A DNA stretch of 64,000 nucleotides from Nicotiana tabacum (lineage: Eukaryota; Streptophyta; Magnoliopsida; Solanales; Solanaceae), in NCBI RefSeq assembly GCF_000715075.1, contig NC_134097.1:63707190-63771189 (forward strand). The letters are read 5' to 3'. The notes under the pieces were generated by a model, which searched no databases, was not told the origin of the DNA, and worked only from the letters and a program-made list of their open reading frames with translations. Of this stretch, positions 1 to 11,320 are shown piece by piece (position 1 is the stretch's first letter; each line of letters opens with the position of its first letter). Both the position numbers and the translations under genes were made by a program.

Positions 1-406
1 TTTGTGTTATGTCCGTAAATGTTTATTTTTGTCAAAATAAATCAAAAAATAAAGTAAAATACATATTGCATGCATATAGGATTTAATTGTGCATTTAAGA
101 GATAATTTAAATAAAATCGCAAAAAATACGCATTGGTTCTATTTTAAATGTTTCACTGTGTGATTGATGTTTTTGTCTATGTGTTAAATAATGGTTATAG
201 AGTAATTAATATATTTTTTGTGAAGTTAAAATGGTTTTATAATTTTTTTTTAAATTAGAAAATGAATTAATTGAAAAAAAATAATAATAATAAAAAAAAC
301 ATACTAGTAAAAGATTGGACCTGGATTAAAATCCAGGCCCAAATCAATTAATTCCCTTCACAAGCCCAATCCCAACAGCCCCTGTCCGGTCCAATTCAAA
401 GCCAGA

Positions 407-560
407 ACCAAACGACGTCGTTTGGTCATCTCTCATCAAGGGCCGTTGGATTAAATCCAACCAACGGCCAAGATCTCATCACCCGAACCCAAGACCCTTA
501 CCCGATCCATTGACCCGGTTCAACCCGTCCCCCAACTTAAACCAAACGACATCGTTTGGT
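407..560 (+). promoter_or_regulatory. pair of 20-bp palindromes upstream of a TATA-like box in the A LTR
   Basis: ACCAAACGACGTCGTTTGGT at 407-426 is a perfect palindrome centred on GACGTC. A second copy at 541-560 has one central change (GACATC). Between them, 441-470 holds an inverted repeat GGCCGTTGG / CCAACGGCC. ACGT-core palindromes are typical bZIP-factor sites, so this may be the upstream control region of the LTR promoter at 627. The regulatory role is inferred. The other LTR copies carry the same sites, apart from one base change in the first palindrome of the 3' LTR. Confidence 0.5.
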
Positions 561-626
561 TAAGTGAATAGATCCTAGCCCTCCATTCTAATTGATCCAA
601 CGGACGATACTAATCCACCCTACCCC

Positions 627-634
627 TATATAAA
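627..634 (+). promoter_or_regulatory. candidate TATA box 1 in the A LTR
   Basis: TATATAAA lies 67 bp after the second ACGT palindrome and is followed by a C-rich, AG-poor stretch. It is also present at 17425 in the 3' LTR. A second candidate lies at 2187, and the sequence alone does not say which one starts the genomic RNA. Confidence 0.4.
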
Positions 635-744
635 TCCCAAACCTTACCCAGCCCCTAACTGAACACCCCCCTCTCCGTTCCTGTTCATCATCGTTCCAAA
701 CAGACCCCTAACCCTAGCCGCCCCTATTCCCCTTCCCCTGAAAC

Positions 745-766
745 CCGGCGGCATCAACGCCGCCGG
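745..766 (+). other. GC-rich stem-loop in the A LTR
   Basis: CCGGCGGC, six unpaired bases, then GCCGCCGG, making an 8-bp stem downstream of candidate TATA box 1. It is conserved in all three LTR copies. If transcription starts near 660 this hairpin would sit in the 5' leader of the RNA. Confidence 0.5.
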
Positions 767-1201
767 TCACCAACTTAACACCCTAGGACCTCCTGAACCT
801 CCCCTACACGAATCCAACCTTAGTTTCCTTCGAATCAGGCCACAACTCTTCGAATCTTAAATCGAAGGTTGGCTTGAAAACTTGATCTAAACCAATCAGC
901 CCCAAATTAACACCATGGCTTCCCCTAGTCATCCTAAGTATGGATCTGTTGGTTGTTAGGTTCGAATCCGTTCGGAACTTCTCGAATCTTCTTTTGAAGA
1001 TTCGGACCAAACAAAAATTTACCCAGATCTGTTTCAAACTCACACCAGTTACCCTCCTGGCCTCCCTCGTGCCTAGAATATCTTTGGTTCTTCTCGAATC
1101 TGACCAGAAATGGTTAAATCCCAAATCGAGTTTTTAAGAACCCTAAAAAATACCAAACTTCCGGATTCGGTTCAGATTATGATGAAGATTGAGGTTTAAT
1201 C

Positions 1202-1247
1202 GACCTTAGTTGAAGTATTTTCAGTGGAAAATACTTCGACTAAGGTC
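1202..1247 (+). other. 20-bp stem-loop in the A LTR
   Basis: Arms 1202-1221 and 1228-1247 are reverse complements around a 6-base loop CAGTGG. This copy has one C-to-T change, giving a G-T mismatch in DNA that becomes a G-U wobble in RNA. In the 3' LTR (18000-18045) and the solo LTR (40619-40664) the stem is perfect. The function is unknown. Confidence 0.75.
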
Positions 1248-2182
1248 AGTTTGATTTCAACCAAAAAATCCGAAATCCAAGTTGAGTTCGAGTCAAAATT
1301 TAATTAAAGTTCAGAGGTATTTTTCTATTTATTTTTGTGTATTCTACGTGTATTGTTGTCCGTATTAATAGCTTGTTAATTTTTCATCAATTCTGTCATT
1401 TCTGTCTATTTGATCCGAATGTAAATTGTTTCTGTTGGTTGTGGTTATTTACAATATGTGTAATCGACTCGATTAAGTTCGTCGATTAGTTATATTACGA
1501 ATTTTTTCATTTCTGAAAATGTTGACTAAAACAGTCTGCTTCTATTTTAGACTAGTTATTGACAAATGTTGTAAATAGTCAATTGATTAATGCTCGTCAA
1601 TTAAATCATGATTGTCTGTGAATCAGTGAATTCAAATGTATGTTGTATATGTTATTGTCTGAACATTAAAAGTTTCAGGGCATTGTCAGTATTGACAATG
1701 ATCCTGTGTGTGTTTGATTTTGGTTTAATGTTAAGTCCAGTCTGAATGATTTTGATAATTTCAGAAATATGCTGTTATGATGTTAGTTCTGAATTCAGTG
1801 TTGTAATGTCCAGTTTGAATTCCAGTTTACAAAAGTTGGTCAAATACAATTGTGTTTAGGAGGTTAATAGGATTGATTTAGCTGTAAATCAGAAAGATAA
1901 CTGAGTCTGTACAGATTTTAGAATATGTTTTGCTGAAGGTTCTGATTTTTCAGTAATAACATTAGGATTTCAGGGGCACTTATGGGAATGAAACAGTAAA
2001 AACAGGGTGTTAGTACTAGTATATTATAATGTAATGTTAGTTGCTATTAGTTAATAATACTAATGGGGAACAAGGGATAATGGGCTGCTGAAAATCAGGG
2101 AAAAGGTTTTACATAATGGGATTTTCTGTTTTTAAAAAAGAAGAAGGGGGTCCAAGAAGCACTTAAATTGCCTAGGACCAGC

Positions 2183-2198
2183 CCTGTATAAATACAGG
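2183..2198 (+). promoter_or_regulatory. candidate TATA box 2, embedded in an inverted repeat
   Basis: CCTGTAT-AA-ATACAGG contains TATAAATA and is a perfect 7-bp inverted repeat. It is followed by a purine-rich GAGAGA tract typical of plant leaders. This may be the main promoter, with U3 making up the first half of the LTR. The same 16 bp lie at 18981-18996. Confidence 0.45.
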
Positions 2199-4331
2199 AG
2201 CTGGACAGACAGTTAATAGAGAGAATTTTTGAGTGAGAAAGAGAGAATTTTAAGAGAGAGTTTTTGCATGCAGAATTTAAGAGAGCCTTTGAGGAATTTT
2301 CAGAAAAACTGGAAGAAAGTTTAAGAGTTCCTTTTGAAGAAATTTTAGGAAAATTGAGAGGGAGTTTCAGATTTTAGGATCAGTTTTCAGAAGAGGAGAG
2401 TTTGAGAGATTTTAAAAGAGGAAAAAGAAACAGAAAAGGAACAAAAGAGCATTCACACACACACACACAGATATACAGCAACAGAAAAACAAAAATCAGA
2501 AAAAATGGGATTTTGAAACTGAAAAGGAATTGAAATTTGAAATATTGTTTCTTTTGTTGAATTTGTTCAACCTTACTTGGTTCCATTGATTCAATTAATA
2601 TTTGAAGTGTCCAGTTTTAAAAATAGCTGTACTGTGTATCTGTTTTCTTCGGATCCTCTTATTGCTCAAATTTGAGGGAATACTGGTATTTCGCTGTTTT
2701 TGTTACTGCTGCAACTGCTGAAACTTACTTCTTCTACCTTCATTTTCAGGTATATATATCCTTTTAAATTCTATGTTGGAAAGAGATTCAATATGGTGGA
2801 TAAATGAAGAATGAATTGAAATTCTGTTTTTTTCTGTCCAAATTCATCAATTTAAATTTCGTTTTTTTTATTTTATGTTAGTTAATTAGTAGTGAATTCA
2901 ATTTGATAGCTATGAGCTAATTGTCTTACTTCGAAAGTTCGTATAAAGATTTGTAATAACATTAGCTCATTATCTCATTAGTTTAATCATATTAAATTGT
3001 CGAAGTAGGGAATATGGTATGAATGTTGGTCATTATTTAAATTTTGTTGTTGGTTAAGTAAGAAGTGATGTAGAAGGGCCAAGATAACTATAGTAGTGAT
3101 AATTTTTGTTACATAAGGTTAAGATGATGATGTCGATAAGATAATAGATGTGTGTATAAACTTTGGTGAAAGGTGACATGGTATAGCTTGTTACGATGTT
3201 TAAAATATTATGAAGGTTTACAACATATAACTAAGTTGCATATAAGGTAATTTTATTGAATTGGCTTGTATAATAATTCCTTTCTTATAAACTCGAATGC
3301 CTATCTACCTTCTTAAAATAAATTAACCAAGTAATTAGGCCTATTAGATTAAAAGCAAGCATATAAGAATGAAAAAAGATGTATAAGCATAAATTGCCAC
3401 ACTTCATATCAATGATAATTAGAAGTAGAATTTGCATTAAATAAATAATGAAAATTCTCGGAAAATATTTCCTTCCTTTATGAATCATTTATTTTCAGTT
3501 TCATATGCAATTTATTCTTTGGCATATATATATATATATGTCATATATGTTTAAAAATAGTACTAATCATGTTTTTATTCTGTTCTTTGAACTTGAATAG
3601 TCTTGGATAAACATGTTATATGTGGAAATTCCATAATATCATTATAAATATGTCGCGCGATTAGGGATACGTTCGCGTACCCTGATTATATTTTTAAAAG
3701 CAAAAATTCGGATTATGCGTACGCGCAATTTCGAACGAATGTTTAATAAAAGGATTTTTCTAAAGGCGTTAAATCAATTTCATAAAAAACCCGAGATGTA
3801 CGGTTCACTATTCAAGAAAAATAAATATTCTTGATTCAAAACAATCTCGGAGAAATGATTGCTTAATATATTATAAAAAATTATTGTGTACACGTACGCG
3901 TGACACAATTCCGCATTTTTAATTTATAACACGAATATACGTACGCGTAATTCGATTCAAAGAAGGTTTCAATCGTAATAAGTATAAGCAGTAGTAAAAT
4001 CAGAAAACATCAATATTTAATAAAATCAAGTTGATTAAGCCAGTAATAAAAACAGTTAAGCGACCGTGCTAGAACCACGGAATTCGGAAATGCCTAACAC
4101 CTTCTTCCGGATTAACAGAATTCCTTACTCAGGATTTCTGGTTCGCGGAAAGAAATAAACAGAGTCATATTCTCCTCGATTCAGGGATTATAATTGGTGA
4201 CTTGGGACGCCTCAAAATTCCCAGGTGGCGACTCTGAAACAAATAAACAAATCCCGTTTCGACTGTCCTTTAATTGGAGAAAACTCCCCACGCGCCCCGC
4301 GGGCGCGGGAAAAGAGGAGGTGCGACAGCTC

Positions 4332-4349
4332 TGGCGACTCTGCTGGGGA
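4332..4349 (+). promoter_or_regulatory. primer binding site, tRNA-Arg type
   Basis: TGGCGACTCTGCTGGGGA starts 4 nt after the LTR end. It is complementary to a tRNA 3' end reading ...AGAGTCGCCA, which I recall as the tRNA-Arg used by Ogre elements (from memory, not searched). An 11-base copy of the start of this site, TGGCGACTCTG, also lies inside the LTR at 4226-4236. Confidence 0.75.
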
Positions 4350-5096
4350 CCGAACCCAGAATCTCTGGTTCAGGGTTTAAAGAATTCGAGCTTAAAATAT
4401 CTGTTTTATTGGCTTTACTTACTATATAATTTTCAACTGTTTATATGCTAACATGCTAAATGTTTTTTTTTACCGCTTTAATATTATTTGAATTGTGAAT
4501 ATATACAACTGCTACGAAACCCCCTTCTTTCTGAGTCTTCTGAATTTATGGTGTACACGTGCGCGTGACCCACCTTTCTGTTAAAGTCATACCAAATAAG
4601 ACGGAGTTGGGACAAGTAACTAGGCCGGGCAGACTTTCGTGCTCCCGGTACGTTGCCCCCGCTTCGGCTCAAACTGTCCGTTTGGGTAAGCCAGGTTTAG
4701 AACAATCAACCTAAGGTTTTACACTTAGAATAACTCAGCCATGTACCGGATCCCTAGTAGGAACGAATATTTGCATCATATGCATTTGCCCTTGGAGACT
4801 CAACACAGGGGTTGGGTCTGTCTAGGACAGGTGAACCCAAAATTAAAAGACCATCATGATGCATCCTACTTGCTACTTGTGCATTCATTTGCCTCAAACA
4901 TGCTTGTTGACCAGCTTAAATAAAATTATGGTAAGAAGCAAGGAATAAAATGGGTTGTTTTAAAATTTTCGAAAAAAAATAGTTTTAAATTTTGAAATAA
5001 AAATATTTAATGAAAAAAAAAATTCGAAAATAAATTTTAGTATAAATTTTCCCAAAATAAATTTTGACTTTATTAAAATTAAATTTCAGATACAAA
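4350..5096 (+). other. untranslated leader of element A
   Basis: 747 bp between PBS and ORF1. The short ORFs here are not convincing. It contains a GC-richer stretch at 4555-4690 and becomes very A/T-rich just before ORF1 (4925-5090). The start codon at 5097 is chosen because the ORF1 domain begins right after it and the preceding residues look random. Confidence 0.6.
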
Positions 5097-7169
5097 ATGA
5101 GCACCACACAAAGCCCCTCATCCACAAGTACGGAGGAATTTCTATGTCAGCTTCAAATGTGGTGGTATGATTTGGGCGAAGACGGTCAAAAATGGGTCGT
5201 CAAGCATTTGGGAAATCTCACGGACATTATGAAAGTTGAGCCTCGGGATGATCTGATTACGGCATTAGTAACTTTCTGGGACCCTGTTCACAATGTTTTC
5301 CGTTTCTCTGACTTCGAGCTTACTCCTACATTAGAGGAGGTAGCTGGCTATGTTGGTTTTGACGGAAGTTTAAGAAATCAAAGCTTGATATTCACAAAGG
5401 CTCCTTCAATACATCGATTCTTCGGTCTTCTGAACATCAGCAGTCAAATCAGGAAAAGCAATGTCATCAATGGATGTTGTTCCTTCAACTTTTTGTATTC
5501 CAGATTTGGAAAGTCAGATGGGTTCGAAATTCATGAGAAAGGCCTTACTAATAAGCAAAACAAAGACACTTGGCAGATACACCGACGATTTGCTTTCATG
5601 GTGGCTTTTCTGGGAGTCATGGTCTTCCCAAATAAAGAGCGAACAATTGATATTCGCACCGCAAAAATTGTGCAAATCCTCACCACTAAAGAAAATCACA
5701 CCCTTGTCCCCATCATTCTGTCAGATATTTATCGGGCTTTGACTTTATGCAAATCAGGGGCGAAGGTTTTCGAATGATGCAAAATTTTGTTGCAAATGTG
5801 GGTGATTGAACATCTCCAACAACAACCCAAGATCATACAGTATGGGTCGAACAGAGCTAATTGCATCGAGAGCTATGAGGAAAGAACAAAAAATTACCAA
5901 GCTCCAGAAGGGATAGAAGCATGGGTATCTTATCTAAAGGCTTTAACGGCAAATCAAATTGAATGGACTCTGGGATGGCTCCCGATGAGAGAAGTAATAC
6001 ATATGTCAACCTCAAATAGTTATCTACTATTATTGGGATTGAGAAGCATTCAGCCATATGCACCACTAAGAGTCCTAAGACAACTAGGGAGATATCAAAT
6101 AGTTCCTGATGAGGAAGATTTGAGTATGCAAGTAATCGAATTACACCCAGAAGCCACTATTCCCGAAGCTCTACTTCAGCAGATGTGGAATGGGTGCCGA
6201 TACTTGAAAAGTGATACTCAAGTCCTAGACGCTACCAAGGGTGAGATAAATCCTGGATATGCAAGGTGGTTCGAAAAGCGGTCCCGCGTGGATGATGTAC
6301 CGGAACCTGAGCTAAAAAGGCCAACAAAAAGACCCCATGTTCAAAATTTCAATGATAAAATCCAAGAACGGTTAATCTGGGGAGAAAAAGAAAAAGGGTA
6401 CAAAGCCACTATCCATGCCCTAAAAGAAAATCTAAGAAGCCTCAGTTTGGAGAAAGATTTGCAAGAACAAGAAGCCAAAGGCGAGAAAAAGAGTCTAGCT
6501 TGTGAGAATGAAAATCTTCATGCTCGATTCCAAAAAATGAAAAGAGTCTCTGAAACGCCAAAGAGAAGCTGGAAAGATCAAAAAACCATCGCCAATCTCT
6601 TCGAAAAAATGCAAGATTTTGACTCCATTCTTGCAGAAAACGAAAGGGCATTGAGCAAAGCAAAAGAAATGATCCAACAATTAAATGAAGAAGCCAGATC
6701 TAACAAGGAACGCCAGGATAGGCAATCCGAAAAAGACAAGGCTCAATTCAAGAAGGAAAAAGACTATTGGATGCGATCAGAAGACCAGCTTCGTGCACAA
6801 CTAGAAGAGGCAAGAAGATGCAACAGAGAATACCAACAAGCAGACCTCGACAGGGAAAGATCACAAGCAAGATTAGAGCAGGCCAGACTCCGAGCTCTAT
6901 TAGAATCAGCTTTAGATCGTGAAAACCATGTCAGAGACATAGCCACCACTCGTCAGCAGCAATTGCAAGACCAATACCAACGTCTCTAAGGTTTCAGGGC
7001 ACAAGTCCACGACTTGGCAGTCTTCACATCTCAAAGTTATGTAAACTGCCAAGGAATGGATTATGAAAGGTTTACAGAGCATGCGCCCACTTTTGCTCGT
7101 CATCTAGCAATAGAGTTGGAAAGGATGTATCGTACGCTGGGAGGCCATCCAGGTCAAGCCCCACATTGA
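5097..7169 (+). pseudogene. Ogre ORF1 (plant-mobile-domain-like plus coiled coil), two in-frame stops
   Basis: ORF1 precedes gag, and its role in the Ogre life cycle is unknown. The first ~350 codons resemble the plant mobile domain / DUF7745-type proteins found in Ogre ORF1 and some host nuclear proteins. Motifs include WWYDLG near the start, FELTPTLEEVAGYVGFDG around codon 82, and a conserved W-rich block after the first stop. The last ~250 codons are highly charged, rich in K, E, Q and R, and predicted coiled coil (for example DRERSQARLEQARLRALLES). TGA at 5775-5777 and TAA at 6987-6989 interrupt one otherwise continuous frame, which resumes after each stop and ends at 7169. There is no frameshift. 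Family assignment is from memory of the motif pattern. Confidence 0.8.
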
Positions 7170-7671
7170 GCAGATAATCCAATATTAGAGAACAAAAGTG
7201 GAAAGTGGGGCATTTTGTGAGATGTTATGAATTGTATCTTTTATTCTGATTTAAGTGTGTGTATTTCAAGCTATTTTCTTAAAGTTTTCGAATGTAATTC
7301 CATCTTTGTGTAATAAATAAACATGATTGACTTTGGTCCGAACTACGCAAGGTCTGATTCATGTTTGACATAATACATAGGCAATCTCTAAGAGTCGACC
7401 ACCACGATAAAGATATCTATAGTAAATAAAAGCGAATGACAATTTTTCAATTTCAATAAAGCTGGGACGATACAAGCAACCGAGCGAATGCATAATAGAA
7501 AGGGATTATTTGTCTAGGAGCATTGCATCTCAACGTGTGATTATATATGTGTTAAACTCTCAAAACTAACAAGTTTGTTCATTTTCAGAATTCAACCAGT
7601 TAGTTTCTCTAAAGAGTATACTGGCATATTATCACTATCATACAAGATCAAAAGGACCAGTACCCGAAAGT
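7170..7671 (+). other. spacer between ORF1 and gag
   Basis: No ORF. At 7338-7395 it holds GAACTACG followed by TGATTCATG and ATACATAGGC. This is a diverged copy of a block found again at about 14130-14190 and 16508-16585 in the 3' UTR. The spacer may carry signals for translating gag downstream of ORF1, but nothing specific can be shown. Confidence 0.5.
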
Positions 7672-9128
7672 ATGTCTATCCCAGATGTTGACACAGGAAT
7701 GGAGATAGAAGAGATGGATGTCGGGAAAATGAAAGAAGAAATGCTTAAGCTCAAGCAGCAAATGGCAGAAATGTACCAAGCTTGGTCTACAGGACAGTTG
7801 CCCCCATCTTACCCAAATAACCCTGCTCCATCAATAATCCAAACTCAGGATAATATCACCACTGAATTATCCCCAAGTTTCCCCATTTATCAGCACTACC
7901 GAGGCACCACCTCTCAGACACCACAGTCTCCACCTCCAAAACCAGTTCCGTACCTTCCTCCACCTATGACTCCTGTTTTTGTAGCACCTCCCCCTGCTAC
8001 ATTTCACAAATCTCCTAGTGAGCCTACATTTCAGGCCCAAGACAACCAATATTACCCCCGGAGCCCACCTTCAAAGCCTCCGAAATCAATTCACCTGCTC
8101 CTCAGTTTGATCTCCCAACCGAAATTAACAAGCCAGCCAAAAATGCTGAACAAGAAGAGATGTTCAGGAAGGTCAAAAGTCTAGAACAGTCGTTCCGAGA
8201 CATGCGAGGATTAGGTGGGCAAGTCAGTGTAGCCTACAAAGATTTATGCTTATTCCCTAATGTACAATTGCCATTTGGCTTTAAGATGCCCAAATTTGAC
8301 CTATACAACGGGCACGACGACCCAGTAGCCCACTTAAGGGGTTTCTGTAGCAAGATGCGAGGAGCTGGGGGAAAGGATGAATTATTGATGGCTTACTTCA
8401 GTCAAAGTCTAAGCGGATCAGCTTTGGAGTGGTATACACGCCAAGACCATGGAAGATGGTACACCTGGGATGACCTGGAACAGGCATTCGCATACCATTT
8501 CCAATACAATCTGGAAATCATCCCAGATCGATTATCTTTGACCAAATTTGAGAAGAAACACAATGAAAGTTTCAGAGAGTATGGTTTTCGGTGGAGAGAA
8601 CAGGCGGCAAGAGTGGATCCTCCTATGAAGGAAAGAGAAATGGTAGACTACTTCCTCCAAGCCTTGGAACCAACTTACTACGCCCACTTGGTTTCAGCGG
8701 TTGGAAAATCATTCAACGAGGTAGTGAAGATGGGAGGTATGGTAGAAGAAGGCCTCAAGACAAACAAAATCATGAGCTATTCAGCAATTAAGGCAACTAC
8801 TCAAGCTATTCAAGGCGGGGTAGGAGGAATCGGAAGAAAGAAGAGGGAGGAAGCAACCGTAGTTGATTCAGGAATTTGGCCAGGACCCAGGGGTTCACCG
8901 CTTTACTATAATCAGCAACGACCTCGCCAATCAGCTTACCACCATGATTCATCCCAACATTACTATCACCCTTCAGAGCCTCATTTCGCCATTAACCACG
9001 CTCAAGCATACAATCAGCCACCTGTTCACACCAATTGGCGTGCTCCTATCACACCAAATACCTACCCCCGAGCTTATCCCGGACCAGGTTTCAGGCCTAG
9101 ACCAGCATTCAGGGGAGAAAGGGAATAG
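7672..9128 (+). pseudogene. gag: gag, capsid part (element A)
   Basis: The Gag polyprotein assembles the cytoplasmic virus-like particle. ATG 7672 opens a short acidic, coiled-coil N-terminus (EEMDVGKMKEEMLKLKQQ), then a proline-rich linker, then a Retrotrans_gag-type capsid domain. Motifs include MPKFDLYNGHDDPVAHLRGF, ALEWYTRQ and WDDLEQAF, at about 8285-8780. A one-base loss near 8055, in a C run, shifts frame 1 to frame 0, so capsid is read from the ORF starting at 8160. An in-frame TAG at 9126-9128 stops it before the zinc knuckle. The frame is open again immediately afterwards. Confidence 0.88.
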
Positions 9129-10382
9129 AAAAAGAAAACTTACACTCCATTGGGAGAGTCTTACACTAGTCTGTTCCACAGGCTGAGACAGTTAGACATG
9201 TTGAGACCAATACAATCCAAGCTACCTAATCCTCCACCAAAGAATCTGGATTACACCATTAGCTGTGAATATTGCTCCGGTACACCAGGCCATGATACGG
9301 AGAAATGTTGGCATTTGAAAAATGCAATACAAGAGCTGATTGATACTAATAAAATCGAGGTTCAAACCCCCGAAGCTCCAAATATCAATAGAAATCCAAT
9401 GCCAGCCCATCAAGAGGCTAATATGATAGAAATCATACAAGCTGATGGGGAGACAAAGAAGCCGTCACAAACTGTCATGATGATCAAGTCTCATGAAACC
9501 AAGCCAGATAAGCAGTTAATGGAGGAGAAGCCGGTGTCTAAGCATAACAAGAATGGTGGTGAACCGTCTATGATAGTCGATGAGGGATCATCGAACAAAG
9601 TTTCCGCAAAACAAGAGAGGACAAAGGTGATAGTACCAGGGGTTGCTAACAAACCCGTCGTAATTGTGGAAGGAGCACGTACAGATCGAGTTATTATTGC
9701 ACCTGTAATTCAGCTGCCAATCATCAACAACAAAGCCATCCCATGGAACTATGAACGGGTGACCGTAATGTACAAAGGCAAAGAAATCAAGGAAGAAGTG
9801 TGTGAGGTACAAGGCTTGACTCGTTCGGGAAGATGTTTTACTCCCGAAGAGCTGAGAAAAACTAAAAACAATCCAATGCCCACGAAGAAAGCTGTGACGG
9901 AAGAAGAGGCGGAGGAGTTTTTAAGAAAAATGAAGCTCCATGATTATTCTGTTGTGGATCAATTAAAGAAGACCCCCGCTCAAATTTCACTGTTGTCATT
10001 ACTGATCCATTCAGAGGAACACCGTCTGGCATTGATGAAAATCCTGAATGAAGCTCATGTTCCTGAAAAGATCTCTGTAAATCATTTGGGCAAAATAGCC
10101 AACAGAATCTTTGAGACGAACAGGATTACATTTGCTGATGATGAATTACCTGTGGAAGGTACCGAGCACAACAGAGCTCTTTACCTCACCGTGAAATGTG
10201 AAAACTCCGTAGTAACCCGGGTATTGGTCGACAATGGGTCCAGTGCAAACATATGCCCTCTCTCCACTTTAAACAAATTAAAAATTAAAGAGGAGAGGAT
10301 TCAAAAGAACAGTATCTGCGTACGAGGATTTGACGGTGGAAGTAGAGATTCATTTGGCGACATAGTGTTGGAACTACTATAG
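9129..10382 (+). pseudogene. pro: gag zinc knuckle and aspartic protease (element A)
   Basis: Continues the gag frame. A C-X2-C-X5-H-X4-C zinc knuckle (CEYCSGTPGHDTEKC) at 9264-9308 would bind RNA. A long linker follows, then the retropepsin-like protease with active site VLVDNGSSANI (Asp codon at 10230-10232; DNGS in place of the common DTGS or DSGS). The protease matures Gag-Pol. A single-base loss near 10375 creates the stop at 10380-10382, and the rest of the protease continues in the next frame. Confidence 0.85.
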
Positions 10383-11136
10383 GGCCAGTTGAATTCACAA
10401 TGGAATTCCAAGTTTTGGACATGACTGTTTCTTACAACTTGTTGTTGGGTCGACCATGGATCCATGCTGCTAAAGCAGTCCCGTCAACATTACATCAGGT
10501 TGTCAAGTTTGAATGGGACCATCAAGAAATAGTCGTGCATGGAGAAGAAAATTTAAATGCTCACAACAGCACCATTGTACCAGTAGAGGGAGCAGAAATT
10601 GACCAAGGACCATGGGTATACCAAGTGTCAGACACAGTGTCGGTAGAGAAAGTTCCAGAAGGAAAATACCTTACGAATCCAAAGGTATCCTCTACATCAG
10701 TCATGGTAGCTTATGAAATGCTGAAGAATGGCTTTGTACCCGGCAAAGGCCTAGGCTTATCTTTGCAAGGAATTGTACAACCAGTATCTCTCCCCGAGAA
10801 CTGGGGAACATTCGGTTTAGGATTCACACTGACCGCCAATGACGTGATGAGAGCCAGGAAGTTGAAACACCAAGCATGGGTTCTTCCAAAACCAGTACCA
10901 CAGCTGTTGAAGTCTTTTGTCAAGACCGGTGCTAAAAATCGCCCGATAACAACAATTCCTAAATCCCAGGTCAATCCTGAGGAGGAATTAATTGAAAGGT
11001 TCGAGAAATTGTTTAGTGATGTAAATATGCTGGAAGACGGAGAAGGGTGTAGCAACGCAGAAGTTCAATTCGTTGGACCAAAAACAATGCTCAATAATTG
11101 GAAAGCCACTCCTCTCCCAATTCGAAAGGAGTCTTG
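10383..11136 (+). pseudogene. protease C-terminus and G-patch domain (element A)
   Basis: Reading resumes in frame 2 after the frameshift. VSYNLLLGRPWIHAAKAVPS completes the protease fold. At about 10716-10790 a G-patch-like, glycine-rich motif follows (GFVPGKGLGLSLQGI). G-patch segments are known after the protease in several Ty3/gypsy lineages and may bind nucleic acid. The segment ends at the predicted intron donor (11137); read through without splicing it would terminate at TAG 11138-11140. Confidence 0.8.
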
Positions 11137-11320
11137 GTAGTTTATTTTGATTTTTTTTCAGTTTGTTTGGGATATTTCAAGGTTGTAATCCCAAAATTTA
11201 TCTTACAGTTGGTTTGAAGCATGCAAAACCTTGTTATTTTTCATTATCCAATAAAAAGCAGTTTCCTTTTTATTATCATTCCTAATAGCTTTCTTTTCTT
11301 TTTCTTCTTTTTTTGTACAG
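11137..11320 (+). other. predicted 184-nt intron between protease and RT
   Basis: Donor GTAGTTTATT follows codon ...ESTG, and acceptor TTTTTTTGTACAG ends at 11320 after a long pyrimidine tract. Removing 11137-11320 splits one codon (phase 2), removes the stop at 11138 and joins the G-patch frame to the RT frame (RKES-C-SFYAGSSD). Ogre elements are known to splice an intron at this place to control the Gag-Pol ratio. The donor is weak, so the exact 5' boundary is less certain than the acceptor. Confidence 0.6.

Larger units (their letters stand above)
1..4327 (+). repeat. 5' LTR of element A (first ~106 bp outside window)
   Basis: Position 1 corresponds to position 16803 of the 3' LTR, so about 106 bp are missing. 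The LTR ends with GCGACA just before the PBS. By eye it differs from the 3' LTR at roughly 16 bases plus a few length changes in homopolymers, a CA repeat and a TA repeat. About ten of the substitutions are private to this copy, because the 3' LTR and the solo LTR at 39315 agree against it. A 106-codon antisense ORF at 804-1124 recurs in all LTR copies only because the LTRs are near-identical, and I do not call it a gene. Confidence 0.93.

Noticed and set aside
804..1124. 106-codon antisense ORF repeated at 17602-17922 and 40221-40541
   Set aside because: It recurs only because the LTRs are near-identical. It is antisense to the LTR, has no recognisable domain, and overlaps a competing plus-strand ORF.
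3520..3540. TA microsatellites in the A-family LTRs and CA repeats near 2455
   Set aside because: Simple repeats that vary in length between copies. No further function inferred.
4194..4451. 85-codon ORF across the LTR-PBS border
   Set aside because: It spans the LTR end and the primer binding site, and the protein has no domain.
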